The position numbers were made by a program, and so were the translations under genes. A model generated the notes under the pieces. The model saw only the letters and a program-made list of their open reading frames with translations, was not told where the DNA came from and made no database searches. From contig JAIYAX010000008.1 in NCBI GenBank assembly GCA_027488815.1, forward strand, positions 1 to 49,915: a DNA stretch of 49,915 nt. Reading direction: 5' to 3'. Positions 1 to 8,116 of the stretch are shown piece by piece (position 1 is the stretch's first letter; each line of letters opens with the position of its first letter). The DNA is from Cytophagaceae bacterium. Its GTDB lineage: Bacteria > Bacteroidota > Bacteroidia > Cytophagales > JAIYAX01.

Positions 1-380
1 GGTAAAACGCTATCATTTCCAAATTGCCTGCTGTCCCGGTAGGGACAGAACCTTAAGAGAACGTAGTCTAGCCAAACCAGGAGTCAGATTTCAAGAAATA
101 AAGATCATTAGCTATTCTTTTACCCAAGACAATTGTCCTCACCTGCCGTTTTAACTGCATTCTACGTACCCACACTTGGAAGATGTACCCATCGAAACTT
201 GTGTCAGGTGGGTACACCTGCAACGGGAAAGGGAAGTACCTACACTTGGTAGATGTAGTCATCGAAACTCGTATCAGATGGGGACACCTGCCACGGGAAA
301 GGCATTTAGATCAGAATCATTCAGGGATTTTTGCAACTTTGGTAATTCAATAGCTTTTGTCCCTTTCCAATCATGAAAAG
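1..380. other. Gene-free left end with hairpins and tandem repeat
   Basis: No convincing gene is seen in this stretch. It contains a small perfect hairpin at 31-48 (CTGTCCC, loop GGTA, GGGACAG), a second hairpin with the same GGTA loop at 205-220 (CAGGTG / CACCTG) and a two-copy 70-bp tandem repeat listed separately. Short reading frames here run through the repeat and look non-coding. The stretch lies downstream of fabI, which ends at 381 on the minus strand. Confidence 0.6.
167..306. repeat. Two-copy 70-bp imperfect tandem repeat
   Basis: Copy 1 is 167-236 and copy 2 is 237-306. Shared blocks include ACACTTGG, AGATGTA, CATCGAAACT, GACACCTGC-like and ACGGGAAAGG. Copy 1 contains a perfect hairpin (CAGGTG-GGTA-CACCTG, 205-220), which is degraded in copy 2. 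The unit may be a REP-like intergenic element, but that is inference; I only see the two copies here. Confidence 0.75.
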
Positions 381-1181
381 CTATTTAAGCAACGCCTCCG
401 ATATCCCCATACTGGAGAAACCTCCATCATGAAACAGATTTTGCATGGTGACCATGCGGGTGTAGTCGGAGAATAAACTCACCACATAGCGGGCGCAATC
501 CTCTGAGCTGGCATTTCCAAGGGGAGACATTTTATCGGCATAGCTGAAAAACTGATCAAACCCGCTCACCCCTGAACCCGCTGTGGTCATGGTAGGGCTT
601 TGGCTGATGGTGTTTACCCTGATTTTCTTCAACTTACCCAGGCGCTCACCATAGCTGCGTGCGATGCTCTCCAACAAAGCTTTGGCCTGCGCCATATCGC
701 TATAATCGGGGAACACCCGCTGCGATGCGATGTAAGACAAGGCTACGATGGAGCCCCACTCGTTCATGGCATCCAGCTTCTCCGCAACCTGCATCACTTT
801 ATGGAATGAGAGGCCGGAGATGTCCAAAGTCTTTAAAAACCACTCGTAGTTCAGGTCTCCATACGATTTTCCTTTACGCACATTGGGGCTCATGCCGATG
901 GAGTGCAGCACAAAGTCAAGCTTGCCACCCAGATGTTCGGTGGATTGTGCGAAAAGCTTTTCCAAATCTTCAACCGAAGTGGCGTCGGCTGGTATCACAA
1001 TGGTTTTACAGGTTTCTGCCAGTTTGTTGATTTCACCCATACGTAAGGCGATAGGCGCATTAGTAAGGGTAAATGATGCTCCCTCAGCATGGGCAAATTC
1101 TGCCACTTTCCAGGCGATGGAGTTTTGATCGAGTGCTCCGAAAATGATCCCTTTTTTTCCTTTGAGTAAGTTGTTAGCCAT
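381..1181 (-). CDS. fabI: Enoyl-[acyl-carrier-protein] reductase (NADH), FabI
   Basis: This cytoplasmic enzyme catalyses the last step of each fatty-acid elongation cycle, reducing trans-2-enoyl-ACP with NADH. The 266 residues match the usual FabI length. The N-terminal dinucleotide-binding region has the FabI-type GKKGIIFGALDQNSIAW, not the classical SDR TGxxxGIG. The catalytic Tyr-x6-Lys is visible in the segment DYSDMAQAK, about ten residues after SYIAS, which is the FabI arrangement. SPTMTTAGSGV follows as the substrate-loop region. It is a single gene on the minus strand with its own promoter upstream (1247-1276). Triclosan-type inhibitors target this family, but the sequence alone cannot predict susceptibility. 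Confidence 0.95.
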   Translation of the reverse strand: MANNLLKGKKGIIFGALDQNSIAWKVAEFAHAEGASFTLTNAPIALRMGEINKLAETCKTIVIPADATSVEDLEKLFAQSTEHLGGKLDFVLHSIGMSPNVRKGKSYGDLNYEWFLKTLDISGLSFHKVMQVAEKLDAMNEWGSIVALSYIASQRVFPDYSDMAQAKALLESIARSYGERLGKLKKIRVNTISQSPTMTTAGSGVSGFDQFFSYADKMSPLGNASSEDCARYVVSLFSDYTRMVTMQNLFHDGGFSSMGISEALLK

Positions 1182-1246
1182 ACGATTGATGATTCAAGTT
1201 TTTCTCATTTACCCCCTCAGGCCGTCCAAAGGCCTCAGCCGGGGCT

Positions 1247-1276
1247 TAAATATAGGCAAATGTAATAGCTGACAAA
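1247..1276 (-). promoter_or_regulatory. Putative fabI promoter (Bacteroidota -33/-7)
   Basis: Read on the minus strand, TTTG at 1276-1273 is followed after 18 bases by TATATTTA at 1254-1247, seven of eight bases matching TAnnTTTG. It lies about 65 bp upstream of the fabI ATG, in the gap between recN and fabI. Confidence 0.55.
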
Positions 1277-1297
1277 CGATATCGCTTGCGCAAGACG

Positions 1298-2980
1298 TTA
1301 ATCTGCTTTGTTTGTTGGTGCGCCTTTTCCGTTAGCTAGCAGTTCCTCTGCGCTTTGGATGGCTGCTGCTGATGGCCTAGCTCCACCGATCATCACGGCA
1401 ATTTCCTGAAGCCTTTCCTGCCCTGTCAACAAGCGTATGGCCGACACACTTTGGTCTGCACCATGATCTTTATAAACAAAATAATGTTGCTCTCCGGCTG
1501 CGGCCATCTGCGGTAGGTGTGTGATGCAGATGACCTGATGCTTTTGAGACATGGTTCGGATCAGACTTGCCACTTGCAGGGCGACTTCACCGGAAATTCC
1601 AGCATCTATTTCATCAAATATCAGCGTTGGAAGGGATGTCTTCTCAGCCAGGATCAATTTAACCCCAAGCATTAATCGACTGAATTCCCCACCCGAAGCC
1701 ACTTGACGTAAGGGTCCCGGCCGGTGACCTTTGTTGGCACTGAAAAGAAAACTGACCTGATCGATCCCCTTTGCCGAAGGATCTTTTGAGCTGAAATTGA
1801 TACTCATTTGCCCAAAGGGAATGCCTACTCGTTGAAGGATTGGGATAAGTCGGGAAGTAAAGAGTTCAGCATTTTTCTTCCTTTCCAGACTTAAGGCTTC
1901 CCCTTTGGCCTTAAGTGCAACCTCCAGAGACTGGAGCTTTTGAAATCCTTTTTCCAGTAATTCATCCAGATGTTCACGCTCATAAAGGCTTTGCTCCAAT
2001 GATTGCCTGATCTGCACCAGTGCTGCAATTCCATCGACCTGATGCTTTTTTTGCAATCGGTACAATCGGCTGAGTTCCTGCTGCAAGAATAGCATACGTT
2101 CAGGGTCAGGCTCAATGCCGGCAGCCTTGCGATCGAGCTCTCCTTGAATGTCCCTGACTTCGGTCATACTGGCTTGCAATCGATCATGTAATTCATCCAG
2201 GTCATGGCTTACTTTTCTGATGTGCTGCAGGCTTTGAAGAGCAGTTGCCAGACTGTTTTGGGCATTGGATTCTCCCTCGCCGAGGGCTTGAATGGCTTCC
2301 TCCATTTTCATCCGAATCATCCCAGCATTTTCCTGCACACGGAGCTCTTCTTCCATGGCCGACTGATCCATTTGATCCAGTTTGATCTCCAGAAGTTCAT
2401 CCAAAAGAAATTGGTTGTAGTCCGCCTCTTTTGATTCTTGATTTTTACGTTGCTGCAAACTTTCCAGTTCTTTTTCCAAAGCCTTGAATTCTGAAAAGTA
2501 GCTCCTGTAGTCTTGTAAAATGCCGGGTTGATCGCTCAGTGCATCCAGCAAATCAATCTGTTCCTCTTCCTGACCAAGGCTTAGGGTCTCATGTTGGGAA
2601 TGAACATCAACCAATTGAAGCATTATGGATTTGAGTACTTCAAGGGTCACAGGAGTGTCATTCACAAAGGCTCTGCTTTTCCCTCCAGGTGCAATCTCAC
2701 GACGAACAATGGTTTCCACCTCTGCATCCAGCCCTGCATCCTCCATCAGGTCCAGCAATTCCTTTTTTTGAATTCGAAAAAGAGCCTCTATAACGCATTT
2801 CTTTTGGCTGTCCAGCAAAACCCGGGTTTCAGCCCTTTGCCCCATAAGCAACTGCATCGCACCAAGCATGATGGATTTACCTGCGCCCGTTTCTCCGGTA
2901 ATGGTCGTAAGTCCTGATGATGGCTCCAGACGCAGCGAAGAAATCAAGGCATAGTTTTCAATCCTTAAACTCAACAGCAT
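1298..2980 (-). CDS. recN: DNA repair protein RecN
   Basis: RecN is an SMC-like ATPase that acts early in double-strand-break repair. At 560 residues it has the family length. An N-terminal Walker A (TGETGAGKS, about residues 28-36) is followed by a long coiled-coil centre rich in Glu, Gln and Leu. Near the C-terminus lie the ABC signature (VASGGEFSRLML) and Walker B (LIFDEIDAGISG). The start follows the stop of the 73-codon gene by two bases, so it is the last gene of the tlpA-like/73-aa/recN operon. No defect is visible. Confidence 0.96.
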   Translation of the reverse strand: MLLSLRIENYALISSLRLEPSSGLTTITGETGAGKSIMLGAMQLLMGQRAETRVLLDSQKKCVIEALFRIQKKELLDLMEDAGLDAEVETIVRREIAPGGKSRAFVNDTPVTLEVLKSIMLQLVDVHSQHETLSLGQEEEQIDLLDALSDQPGILQDYRSYFSEFKALEKELESLQQRKNQESKEADYNQFLLDELLEIKLDQMDQSAMEEELRVQENAGMIRMKMEEAIQALGEGESNAQNSLATALQSLQHIRKVSHDLDELHDRLQASMTEVRDIQGELDRKAAGIEPDPERMLFLQQELSRLYRLQKKHQVDGIAALVQIRQSLEQSLYEREHLDELLEKGFQKLQSLEVALKAKGEALSLERKKNAELFTSRLIPILQRVGIPFGQMSINFSSKDPSAKGIDQVSFLFSANKGHRPGPLRQVASGGEFSRLMLGVKLILAEKTSLPTLIFDEIDAGISGEVALQVASLIRTMSQKHQVICITHLPQMAAAGEQHYFVYKDHGADQSVSAIRLLTGQERLQEIAVMIGGARPSAAAIQSAEELLANGKGAPTNKAD

Positions 2981-2982
2981 AA

Positions 2983-3204
2983 TCAGGCCAGTTTTTCGTA
3001 ATCCATTTGATAAACCTCCAAGGGCTTCAGCTTTCTTACGTGTCCAAAAGTGTCTTTAAATACCCAAAGCTCCGGCAGGATTTCCACAGGCTTGAGCAGG
3101 TAAACCAATCCGCTATACAGATGGACATGGAGCCATTTTCCCCGGAGGTTCATCCATTGTGTTGTCAGTTCTTCTTTGCTAAGCCTTACGATCCTGCTGG
3201 GCAT
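2983..3204 (-). CDS. Small conserved-looking hypothetical protein upstream of recN
   Basis: A 73-residue cytoplasmic protein without signal peptide or membrane segment; I do not recognise the family. It is rich in Leu, Val and aromatic residues (for example WLHVHLYSGLVYLL) and seems to be a small compact beta-rich domain. The start ATG overlaps the stop of the tlpA-like gene (TAATG), and recN starts two bases after its stop. This tight packing makes it very probably a real translated gene and suggests translational coupling. The function is unknown, and the link to RecN is positional only. Confidence 0.75.
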   Translation of the reverse strand: MPSRIVRLSKEELTTQWMNLRGKWLHVHLYSGLVYLLKPVEILPELWVFKDTFGHVRKLKPLEVYQMDYEKLA

Positions 3205-4436
3205 TATTCCTTTAGTAAGGCGGCTATTTTGTTGTCAAAGCTCTCTTTCCACTCTTCAAAATACTTTCCGGTTCCCGGTCCGCTGAAACCGGTATGTAGG
3301 TACCTGATTTTCCCTTTTTTATCCAGAATGATGGAAGTAGGGTAGGCCTTTATTCTGGAAATCATCGGTAGCTTGGCAGAGGCAGTGCTATCGGGTACAC
3401 CAGCTATGGCGATGGCATAAGGAATTTGTAAACGCTCAGCCATTCGTTTCACCCTTTCGGAGGCTTTGCTGAAATCTTTGTCATATTCAAAGGCCAGTCC
3501 GATCACTTCTACATCCTGGTAGTTTCGTTCCTTCAACCAGTCTCTGAGAAAGATGGTCTCATCCATACAATTCGGGCACCAAGTACCCAAAATTTGGACG
3601 ATAACTACCTTGTTTTGATACGCTGTTGAGGGGTATTCCAGATTTCCACCCCTGTATTCAGGGAAGCTAATCTGAAAACTTGAGTCGGCTGACGCAATAC
3701 GAGTTAACGTGTCCGCCAAAGGCAAAGTCGCCAATTCATTCCGTTTTGCTTCCCATCGGCGGTATCCTGTTTTTCCACTCCAAAATTCACCTCTCAGCAC
3801 ACTATCGGCAAGGAATGATGCCTGAAACAGGAAGGCATGATCTCCATCAAATGCTGATAAAAACAAAGTATTGCCACTTACCTGCCCTTCCAGATATCTG
3901 TAATCCCCTGTGCTGGTCAGAAAGGTACCCTTGATATATTGGTCTTTTTGATCAAACAGACCGATGGCAAGGCTGCTGTCGCCATTTGATTTGTAGAAAG
4001 TAGTGGCCCATTTCCCGCTCAGGTTGACCTCCGCAGCATAGCTGGTGGGGCTAAATCGGTACTTTTTGCTGGCCTCTGCCTTAAAGGGAAGGGAAACAGT
4101 TTTCTCAGGAAGGTACTTGTTGAAAGTTCCGATCAGTAAGCTGTCACCTGAGAGATAAGCTCTGATGTCATTGTTGAAAATGTGCATCGGTAGCACAAGG
4201 GTGTCTCCTTCACGCTTTATATCATCGATCAGAATTCTTTCTTCGGCATTGATTAGATACGCTTTCAGCCGATCTCCGGAAGGGTCAATCTCAAGTCCGA
4301 AAGGCAACTCTCCGGCCTCCATTTCAAGAGAAGCACGCCAGACACCTGCCCTTGGTTGCTTTGGTTGAGGTGAACTGCATGAAAAAAGAAAGCAGAACAG
4401 CGACAGTGTAAAAAGAGCCGGTAAATTGCGAATCAT
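3204..4436 (-). CDS. TlpA-family thioredoxin-like lipoprotein
   Basis: A 410-residue exported protein with a lipoprotein signal (lipobox LFSC, Cys20). It is therefore predicted to be anchored on the periplasmic side of a membrane. Residues ~30-250 are a beta-rich domain of a type often seen ahead of thioredoxin modules in Bacteroidota. Residues ~255-400 form a TlpA/ResA-like thioredoxin domain with the redox motif WCPNC at 286-290. A cis-Pro region follows (KAYPTSIILDKKG). The expected role is thiol-disulfide reduction of periplasmic proteins or cytochromes; the substrate is unknown. It heads a minus-strand operon with the 73-aa gene and recN. Its start lies 29 bp from the divergent CoA-transferase start, so its promoter (possible -7 TAGCTTTG at 4476-4469) must overlap that gene. 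Confidence 0.85.
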   Translation of the reverse strand: MIRNLPALFTLSLFCFLFSCSSPQPKQPRAGVWRASLEMEAGELPFGLEIDPSGDRLKAYLINAEERILIDDIKREGDTLVLPMHIFNNDIRAYLSGDSLLIGTFNKYLPEKTVSLPFKAEASKKYRFSPTSYAAEVNLSGKWATTFYKSNGDSSLAIGLFDQKDQYIKGTFLTSTGDYRYLEGQVSGNTLFLSAFDGDHAFLFQASFLADSVLRGEFWSGKTGYRRWEAKRNELATLPLADTLTRIASADSSFQISFPEYRGGNLEYPSTAYQNKVVIVQILGTWCPNCMDETIFLRDWLKERNYQDVEVIGLAFEYDKDFSKASERVKRMAERLQIPYAIAIAGVPDSTASAKLPMISRIKAYPTSIILDKKGKIRYLHTGFSGPGTGKYFEEWKESFDNKIAALLKE

Positions 4437-4448
4437 TGGCGTTAAAAA

Positions 4449-4456
4449 AAGGAGGA
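4449..4456 (+). promoter_or_regulatory. Ribosome binding site deciding the CoA-transferase start
   Basis: The segment AAGGAGGA stands ten bases ahead of ATG 4466. Such a clear Shine-Dalgarno site is uncommon among the genes here, and it argues for 4466 over the upstream TTG at 4436. Confidence 0.7.
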
Positions 4457-4465
4457 TTACAGAGC

Positions 4466-5650
4466 ATGCAAAGCTATCAAATATTTCAGGGCTTAAAAGT
4501 GCTTGAACTGGCTGGCGTGCTGGCAGGGCCGGCCGTAGGTCAGTTTTTTGCAGAGCTTGGTGCGGATGTAGTCAAGGTTGAGAGCCGGCAGGGAGGAGAT
4601 GTGACCCGCAGCTGGAAATTGCCTTCTGAAAAGCCGGAGGAGCCTGTAAGTGCCTATTTTTCGGCTGTGAATTGGGGCAAACGCTCTATTTGTCTCAACC
4701 TGAGGGATCAACCTGATGTGCATCTCTTGTCAAGACTGATTGAAGAGGCTGACGTAGTGTTGGTCTCTTTCCGTCCCGGCGACGAGCGGCTTAGGGGTCT
4801 TGATCCGGAAAGCCTCTTGCATCGATTTCCGAAACTGCTGATCGGTGAAATTCGTGGTTATCCTGAACCAGACCAAAGGGTAGGATACGATGCTCTGCTA
4901 CAGGCAGAAAGTGGGTTTATGTACCTTAACCGTGAGCCTGGACAGCTTCCTGTGAAAATGCCGGTTGCTCTGATTGATTTACTGGCAGCCCATCAGCTGA
5001 AGGAAGGTTTGCTGGTAGCCATGCTGAACAAGATGAAAACGGGTAGGGGAGCCATCGTTTCGGTAAGTCTTTTGGAAGCTGCTTTGGCTTCTTTGGCCAA
5101 TCAGGCTACCAATTACCTGGTTGCAGGCGCTGATCCTGAGCCCATTGGCTCTTCTCATCCCAACATCGCTCCCTATGGCACGCTGTTTCTTACCAAAGAT
5201 GAGCGCTATGTCGTCCCGGCCATTGGTAATGACCGACAGTTCAGGGATTTTTTAGAGGTGCTTGGTCTTGAGGAATGTATAACGCAGCCTGAATTTCAAC
5301 GAAATGCGGACCGGGTGACCCATAGGGAACGCCTGAATGCAACTCTTGCCAAAGCCATCGCCACATTCAGCTCGGATGAATTGCTTGCTGCCTGTGTTCA
5401 AAAGTCAGTTCCCCTTGGTGTAGTGAAAAGAGTTGGAGAAGCTTTACGATCTTCTCTTGCAAAAGATGTTTTTCACCAATCGCTCTTTGGGATCGGTCTC
5501 CGTCAAACGGTTTTTAAGATCAATGGATCAAAAGGTCATCATTTGCCACCTCCACCCACACTCGACGCAGAGGCTACGGCAGTATTGACAGGTTGGCTTG
5601 GAATGAGACCCGACGAGGCAGAGGAGTGGAGATCAGGAAGGATTTCCTAA
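4466..5650 (+). CDS. CaiB/BaiF-type class III CoA-transferase
   Basis: Class III CoA-transferases move CoA between carboxylic acids through an aspartyl-CoA thioester. The N-terminus has the family pattern (LKVLELAGVLAGPAVGQFFAELG, here split only for description) and continues ADVVKVE. The catalytic Asp is probably in RVGYDALLQAESG, about residue 142. About 394 residues fits the family. I chose ATG 4466 because a strong AAAGGAGG ribosome site ends ten bases before it; an in-frame TTG at 4436 would put that site inside the gene. The donor and acceptor acids cannot be read from sequence. The gene is divergent from the tlpA-like gene, and its last 18 bases overlap the convergent lipoprotein gene. 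Confidence 0.85.
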   Translation: MQSYQIFQGLKVLELAGVLAGPAVGQFFAELGADVVKVESRQGGDVTRSWKLPSEKPEEPVSAYFSAVNWGKRSICLNLRDQPDVHLLSRLIEEADVVLVSFRPGDERLRGLDPESLLHRFPKLLIGEIRGYPEPDQRVGYDALLQAESGFMYLNREPGQLPVKMPVALIDLLAAHQLKEGLLVAMLNKMKTGRGAIVSVSLLEAALASLANQATNYLVAGADPEPIGSSHPNIAPYGTLFLTKDERYVVPAIGNDRQFRDFLEVLGLEECITQPEFQRNADRVTHRERLNATLAKAIATFSSDELLAACVQKSVPLGVVKRVGEALRSSLAKDVFHQSLFGIGLRQTVFKINGSKGHHLPPPPTLDAEATAVLTGWLGMRPDEAEEWRSGRIS

Positions 5651-6220
5651 TTGGAAAACAGCTCTCTTGCCTTTGGCGATGGAAGCCTTAAATTCCTCAT
5701 GACCAGAGCTGCTCATTTCTTTGAAAAGATCGTTGCACCGAAATGCCGCACGATCATAATCCATCCTCATGAAAATAACTCGCTCATCCAGTGTTTTAAT
5801 TTCGGTATACAGATCATTCAAAACGGAGTACTTTTCCCAACCTTGTTGCTGGCTATGGAGGCCGTTTACCTGATTAATGATTTCCTCGGTTTTTGCATCA
5901 TACCGGTCGATGAGGCCTTCTTCAGCGATGGAACCTGGGCTATAAGGTATCGCTTTTACTTCTTCCAGCTTTTGGCGTAGCGTAAAAATGGAGCTAGTGT
6001 CAAGCAGGTTAAAATACTCCAGCTCATCAGCCAGTCTTTTGACCATGAACCATTTGCGTGTCTCTACCTTCAGCATGGTGTCAAAAGACTGATCGGCAGA
6101 ATCAGCAGCCTGAGAAAATTGTAAGATCAAACTGTCTCGCTGTGCTTTTTCTTTGGTTTGATCACAGCTCCAAATAGTAAGAGCGACCAACAAGAAAAAG
6201 AGATTTGATTTGTTAAGCAT
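5633..6220 (-). CDS. Predicted lipoprotein at the end of the paa operon
   Basis: A 195-residue protein with a lipoprotein signal peptide (LTIWSC, lipobox Cys19). The rest is mostly predicted helix and rich in Glu, Asp and Lys. I do not recognise the family. It starts two bases after the stop of paaD, so it is likely cotranscribed with the phenylacetyl-CoA epoxidase genes, although a link to that pathway is only positional. Its 3' end overlaps the 3' end of the convergent CoA-transferase gene by 18 bp. Confidence 0.75.
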   Translation of the reverse strand: MLNKSNLFFLLVALTIWSCDQTKEKAQRDSLILQFSQAADSADQSFDTMLKVETRKWFMVKRLADELEYFNLLDTSSIFTLRQKLEEVKAIPYSPGSIAEEGLIDRYDAKTEEIINQVNGLHSQQQGWEKYSVLNDLYTEIKTLDERVIFMRMDYDRAAFRCNDLFKEMSSSGHEEFKASIAKGKRAVFQLGNPS

Positions 6221-6222
6221 GT

Positions 6223-6720
6223 TTAAACCGGTTTGAATTGTTCAAATGCTTGTTTGCAGTTGTCACAATAGTGCAATGAGCGACACAAGGTAGGTCCAAA
6301 GGGTGACTTAAGCAATGTGTTTTTTGAATGGCAGTAGGGGCATTCAACATGCTCTAGTAAGTCAAGATCGATGACCTGCCCATGCTTGGGCGGAGGAGCT
6401 AATCCAAACTTTAAAAGGGCTTCTCTGCCTTTTTCTGTCAGGCGGTCTGAACTCCAGGGTTCCTCAAAGCTGATAATGACTTGTTTGTTCCGGATACCAT
6501 TTTTATCAAGCACTTCCTCCACATTCTTTTTCATGGCTTCCATCGCAGGGCAACCCACAAAGGTTGGTGTCATGTGTACCGTCACCTTACCCTCATCGGA
6601 CATTTCCATACGGGTGATTACGCCCATGTCCAATAAACTGAGTACTGGTATTTCAGGATCTTTGACTTCTTCCAGCCAGCCTTTTATTTGATCAATATCA
6701 GGGTTTTGGTGGATTACCAT
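6223..6720 (-). CDS. paaD: 1,2-phenylacetyl-CoA epoxidase subunit PaaD
   Basis: PaaD is a DUF59/MIP18-type protein thought to help assemble or insert the metal of the PaaABC(E) epoxidase. The 165 residues carry the DUF59 domain near the N-terminus (EVKDPEIPVLSLLDMGVI). A C-terminal zinc ribbon-like part has CPYC, then LC and CDNC. Both fit PaaD. The start overlaps the paaC stop by seven bases, showing translational coupling inside the operon. No truncation is visible. Confidence 0.93.
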   Translation of the reverse strand: MVIHQNPDIDQIKGWLEEVKDPEIPVLSLLDMGVITRMEMSDEGKVTVHMTPTFVGCPAMEAMKKNVEEVLDKNGIRNKQVIISFEEPWSSDRLTEKGREALLKFGLAPPPKHGQVIDLDLLEHVECPYCHSKNTLLKSPFGPTLCRSLHYCDNCKQAFEQFKPV

Positions 6721-7472
6721 TCGGCTGTTGGATCAACTTTAAAGACCTCAGTCATTTCATCGAGCAAGGGCTGTAAAAACTCGGTATGCTGTCCGTAGCG
6801 ACCTCCTAGTTCAGGACTGATCAGGGATACATCTCCCAAGACCAATCGGGTTTTTGAGAGGGTCTCCTGTATTTTTTCGAGCCATAACGATTTCAGATGG
6901 ACTTCGCCTGCAAAAATTTTTTCATCTGCCAGGGATTGCTCATAAGGTCCCTCTTCAAAAATCCCAAGCGCAAAAGGCAGCGCAACATCCAGGGCATATT
7001 GCATGCGTTGAAAAGCCTCCTCATCTTCTACACTTCCCAACTGCTTAATCCAGGTATTCGCATGCATGGTATGGTATTTCAGCTCACCCTTGATTTTAGT
7101 AGCCAATTGAGCCAAAGGAGTGTAGCTGGAGCGGCTGAGCAAGTCAAAACGCAATAGGTCTGCCGTGTCAAAGAGAAAATGCCTTACGAGACTAAAATCG
7201 TATTCACCGATGGGCAACTCCACAAATTTGCAGGAGTGGAACTGAGGAGCGTTGCGGGTGAATGCCACCGTATCCGGTTCCTGCTCTCCAAGCACTTGCA
7301 GCATCTTGTAAAGTGCCCAGCTTTGACCCACTTTATCCTGCGCCATGGAGGAAAATGCAATATCCTCTTCTAAAATAGGCCCGATCCCTGTCCATTCTGA
7401 ATTTCGATGGCCAAGGATCAACAGGTCGTCGGCCATTTTGTAAAGCAATTCTTTAATTGCCAGCTCTTTCAT
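6714..7472 (-). CDS. paaC: 1,2-phenylacetyl-CoA epoxidase subunit PaaC
   Basis: PaaC is the ferritin-like structural subunit that pairs with catalytic PaaA in the phenylacetyl-CoA ring epoxidase. The 252 residues match the family. Typical features are LILGHRNSEW near residue 20, a helix-rich body, and the segment ELKYHTMHANTWIKQLG in the middle. The gene sits six bases after paaB and overlaps paaD. It acts in the cytoplasm as part of the aerobic hybrid pathway in which phenylacetate is handled as a CoA thioester. Confidence 0.93.
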   Translation of the reverse strand: MKELAIKELLYKMADDLLILGHRNSEWTGIGPILEEDIAFSSMAQDKVGQSWALYKMLQVLGEQEPDTVAFTRNAPQFHSCKFVELPIGEYDFSLVRHFLFDTADLLRFDLLSRSSYTPLAQLATKIKGELKYHTMHANTWIKQLGSVEDEEAFQRMQYALDVALPFALGIFEEGPYEQSLADEKIFAGEVHLKSLWLEKIQETLSKTRLVLGDVSLISPELGGRYGQHTEFLQPLLDEMTEVFKVDPTAEW

Positions 7473-7478
7473 AAGATT

Positions 7479-8105
7479 CTATTGTTTAGCTGTACGCTCT
7501 TTGTAAGCGTTGATTTTATCAGATGATTTGTAGGCGATGGCATCCCTGTATTTTTTCTCCGGAAGGGTAAACCAGATATCCTTATCAGCCTCATCAGAAA
7601 AAAGCAGGTCCTGAGAGCGTATCACCCAAACCTGAAGGGCAGGCTCAGTACCAAAATGTTCCGACGCCTGCTTAAAGGCATCATGGTATCCTTTAGCCTG
7701 CACACGACCCATATGTACCTGCTGACGACCTCTTTTTTTCAGGTGAAATACCTCAAAATGGCTTAGCTCATTAAGCTCTGTTTCAGCAAGACGATGGTCT
7801 AGCAAGTCATAGGCACTCTGCTCATGATCTGTAATAGGAGAGGTGATCACCTGATGGGTTTTGACGATCCACATCCCTGTGCAGGTGTAGCGTCGACTGA
7901 ATTGCTCTTTGCCGAACAAAAAAGCCATATCCTCATTGGGAGCATGCACTATCCCGGCGTGTTCGTATGGTTTGCCCTCTTTCATCTGAAAGAAGACCTC
8001 ATACGTTTCAAATTGATCCAAACTCGATTTGGCCTCAAGATGTCCCTCTACAGTGACCCCTAGTCGATTGATACGGGGATCCAGTGATTGAAAAACGTCA
8101 TTCAT
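7479..8105 (-). CDS. paaB: PaaB subunit with two tandem PaaB-like modules
   Basis: PaaB is a small subunit of the phenylacetyl-CoA epoxidase complex, about 95 residues in Escherichia coli. This protein has 208 residues and shows two related modules. One is at about 32-89 (YEVFFQMKEGKPYEHAGIV, ending MWIVKTHQVITS). The other is at about 115-170 (FEVFHLKKRGRQQVHMGRV, ending VWVIRSQDLLFS). Both follow the same order of beta strand, basic loop, His/Gly pair, helix and final strand ending in a Ser. It lies 11 bases after paaA and 6 before paaC. The duplicated form may be normal in this phylum; I cannot check this here. Confidence 0.88.
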   Translation of the reverse strand: MNDVFQSLDPRINRLGVTVEGHLEAKSSLDQFETYEVFFQMKEGKPYEHAGIVHAPNEDMAFLFGKEQFSRRYTCTGMWIVKTHQVITSPITDHEQSAYDLLDHRLAETELNELSHFEVFHLKKRGRQQVHMGRVQAKGYHDAFKQASEHFGTEPALQVWVIRSQDLLFSDEADKDIWFTLPEKKYRDAIAYKSSDKINAYKERTAKQ

Positions 8106-8116
8106 TTCAGCGAAAA

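Noticed and set aside
68-376. Two short overlapping frames on both strands at the left end
   Set aside because: They run through the 70-bp repeat, have no recognisable motif or ribosome site, and look like by-products of the repeat.
600-1128. Plus-strand frames of 69-123 codons within fabI
   Set aside because: They lie antisense to a clear enzyme gene with all its motifs and show no protein-like pattern.
1219-1235. AGGCC/GGCCT hairpin between recN and fabI as a recN terminator
   Set aside because: The stem is only five pairs and no T tract follows on the minus strand.
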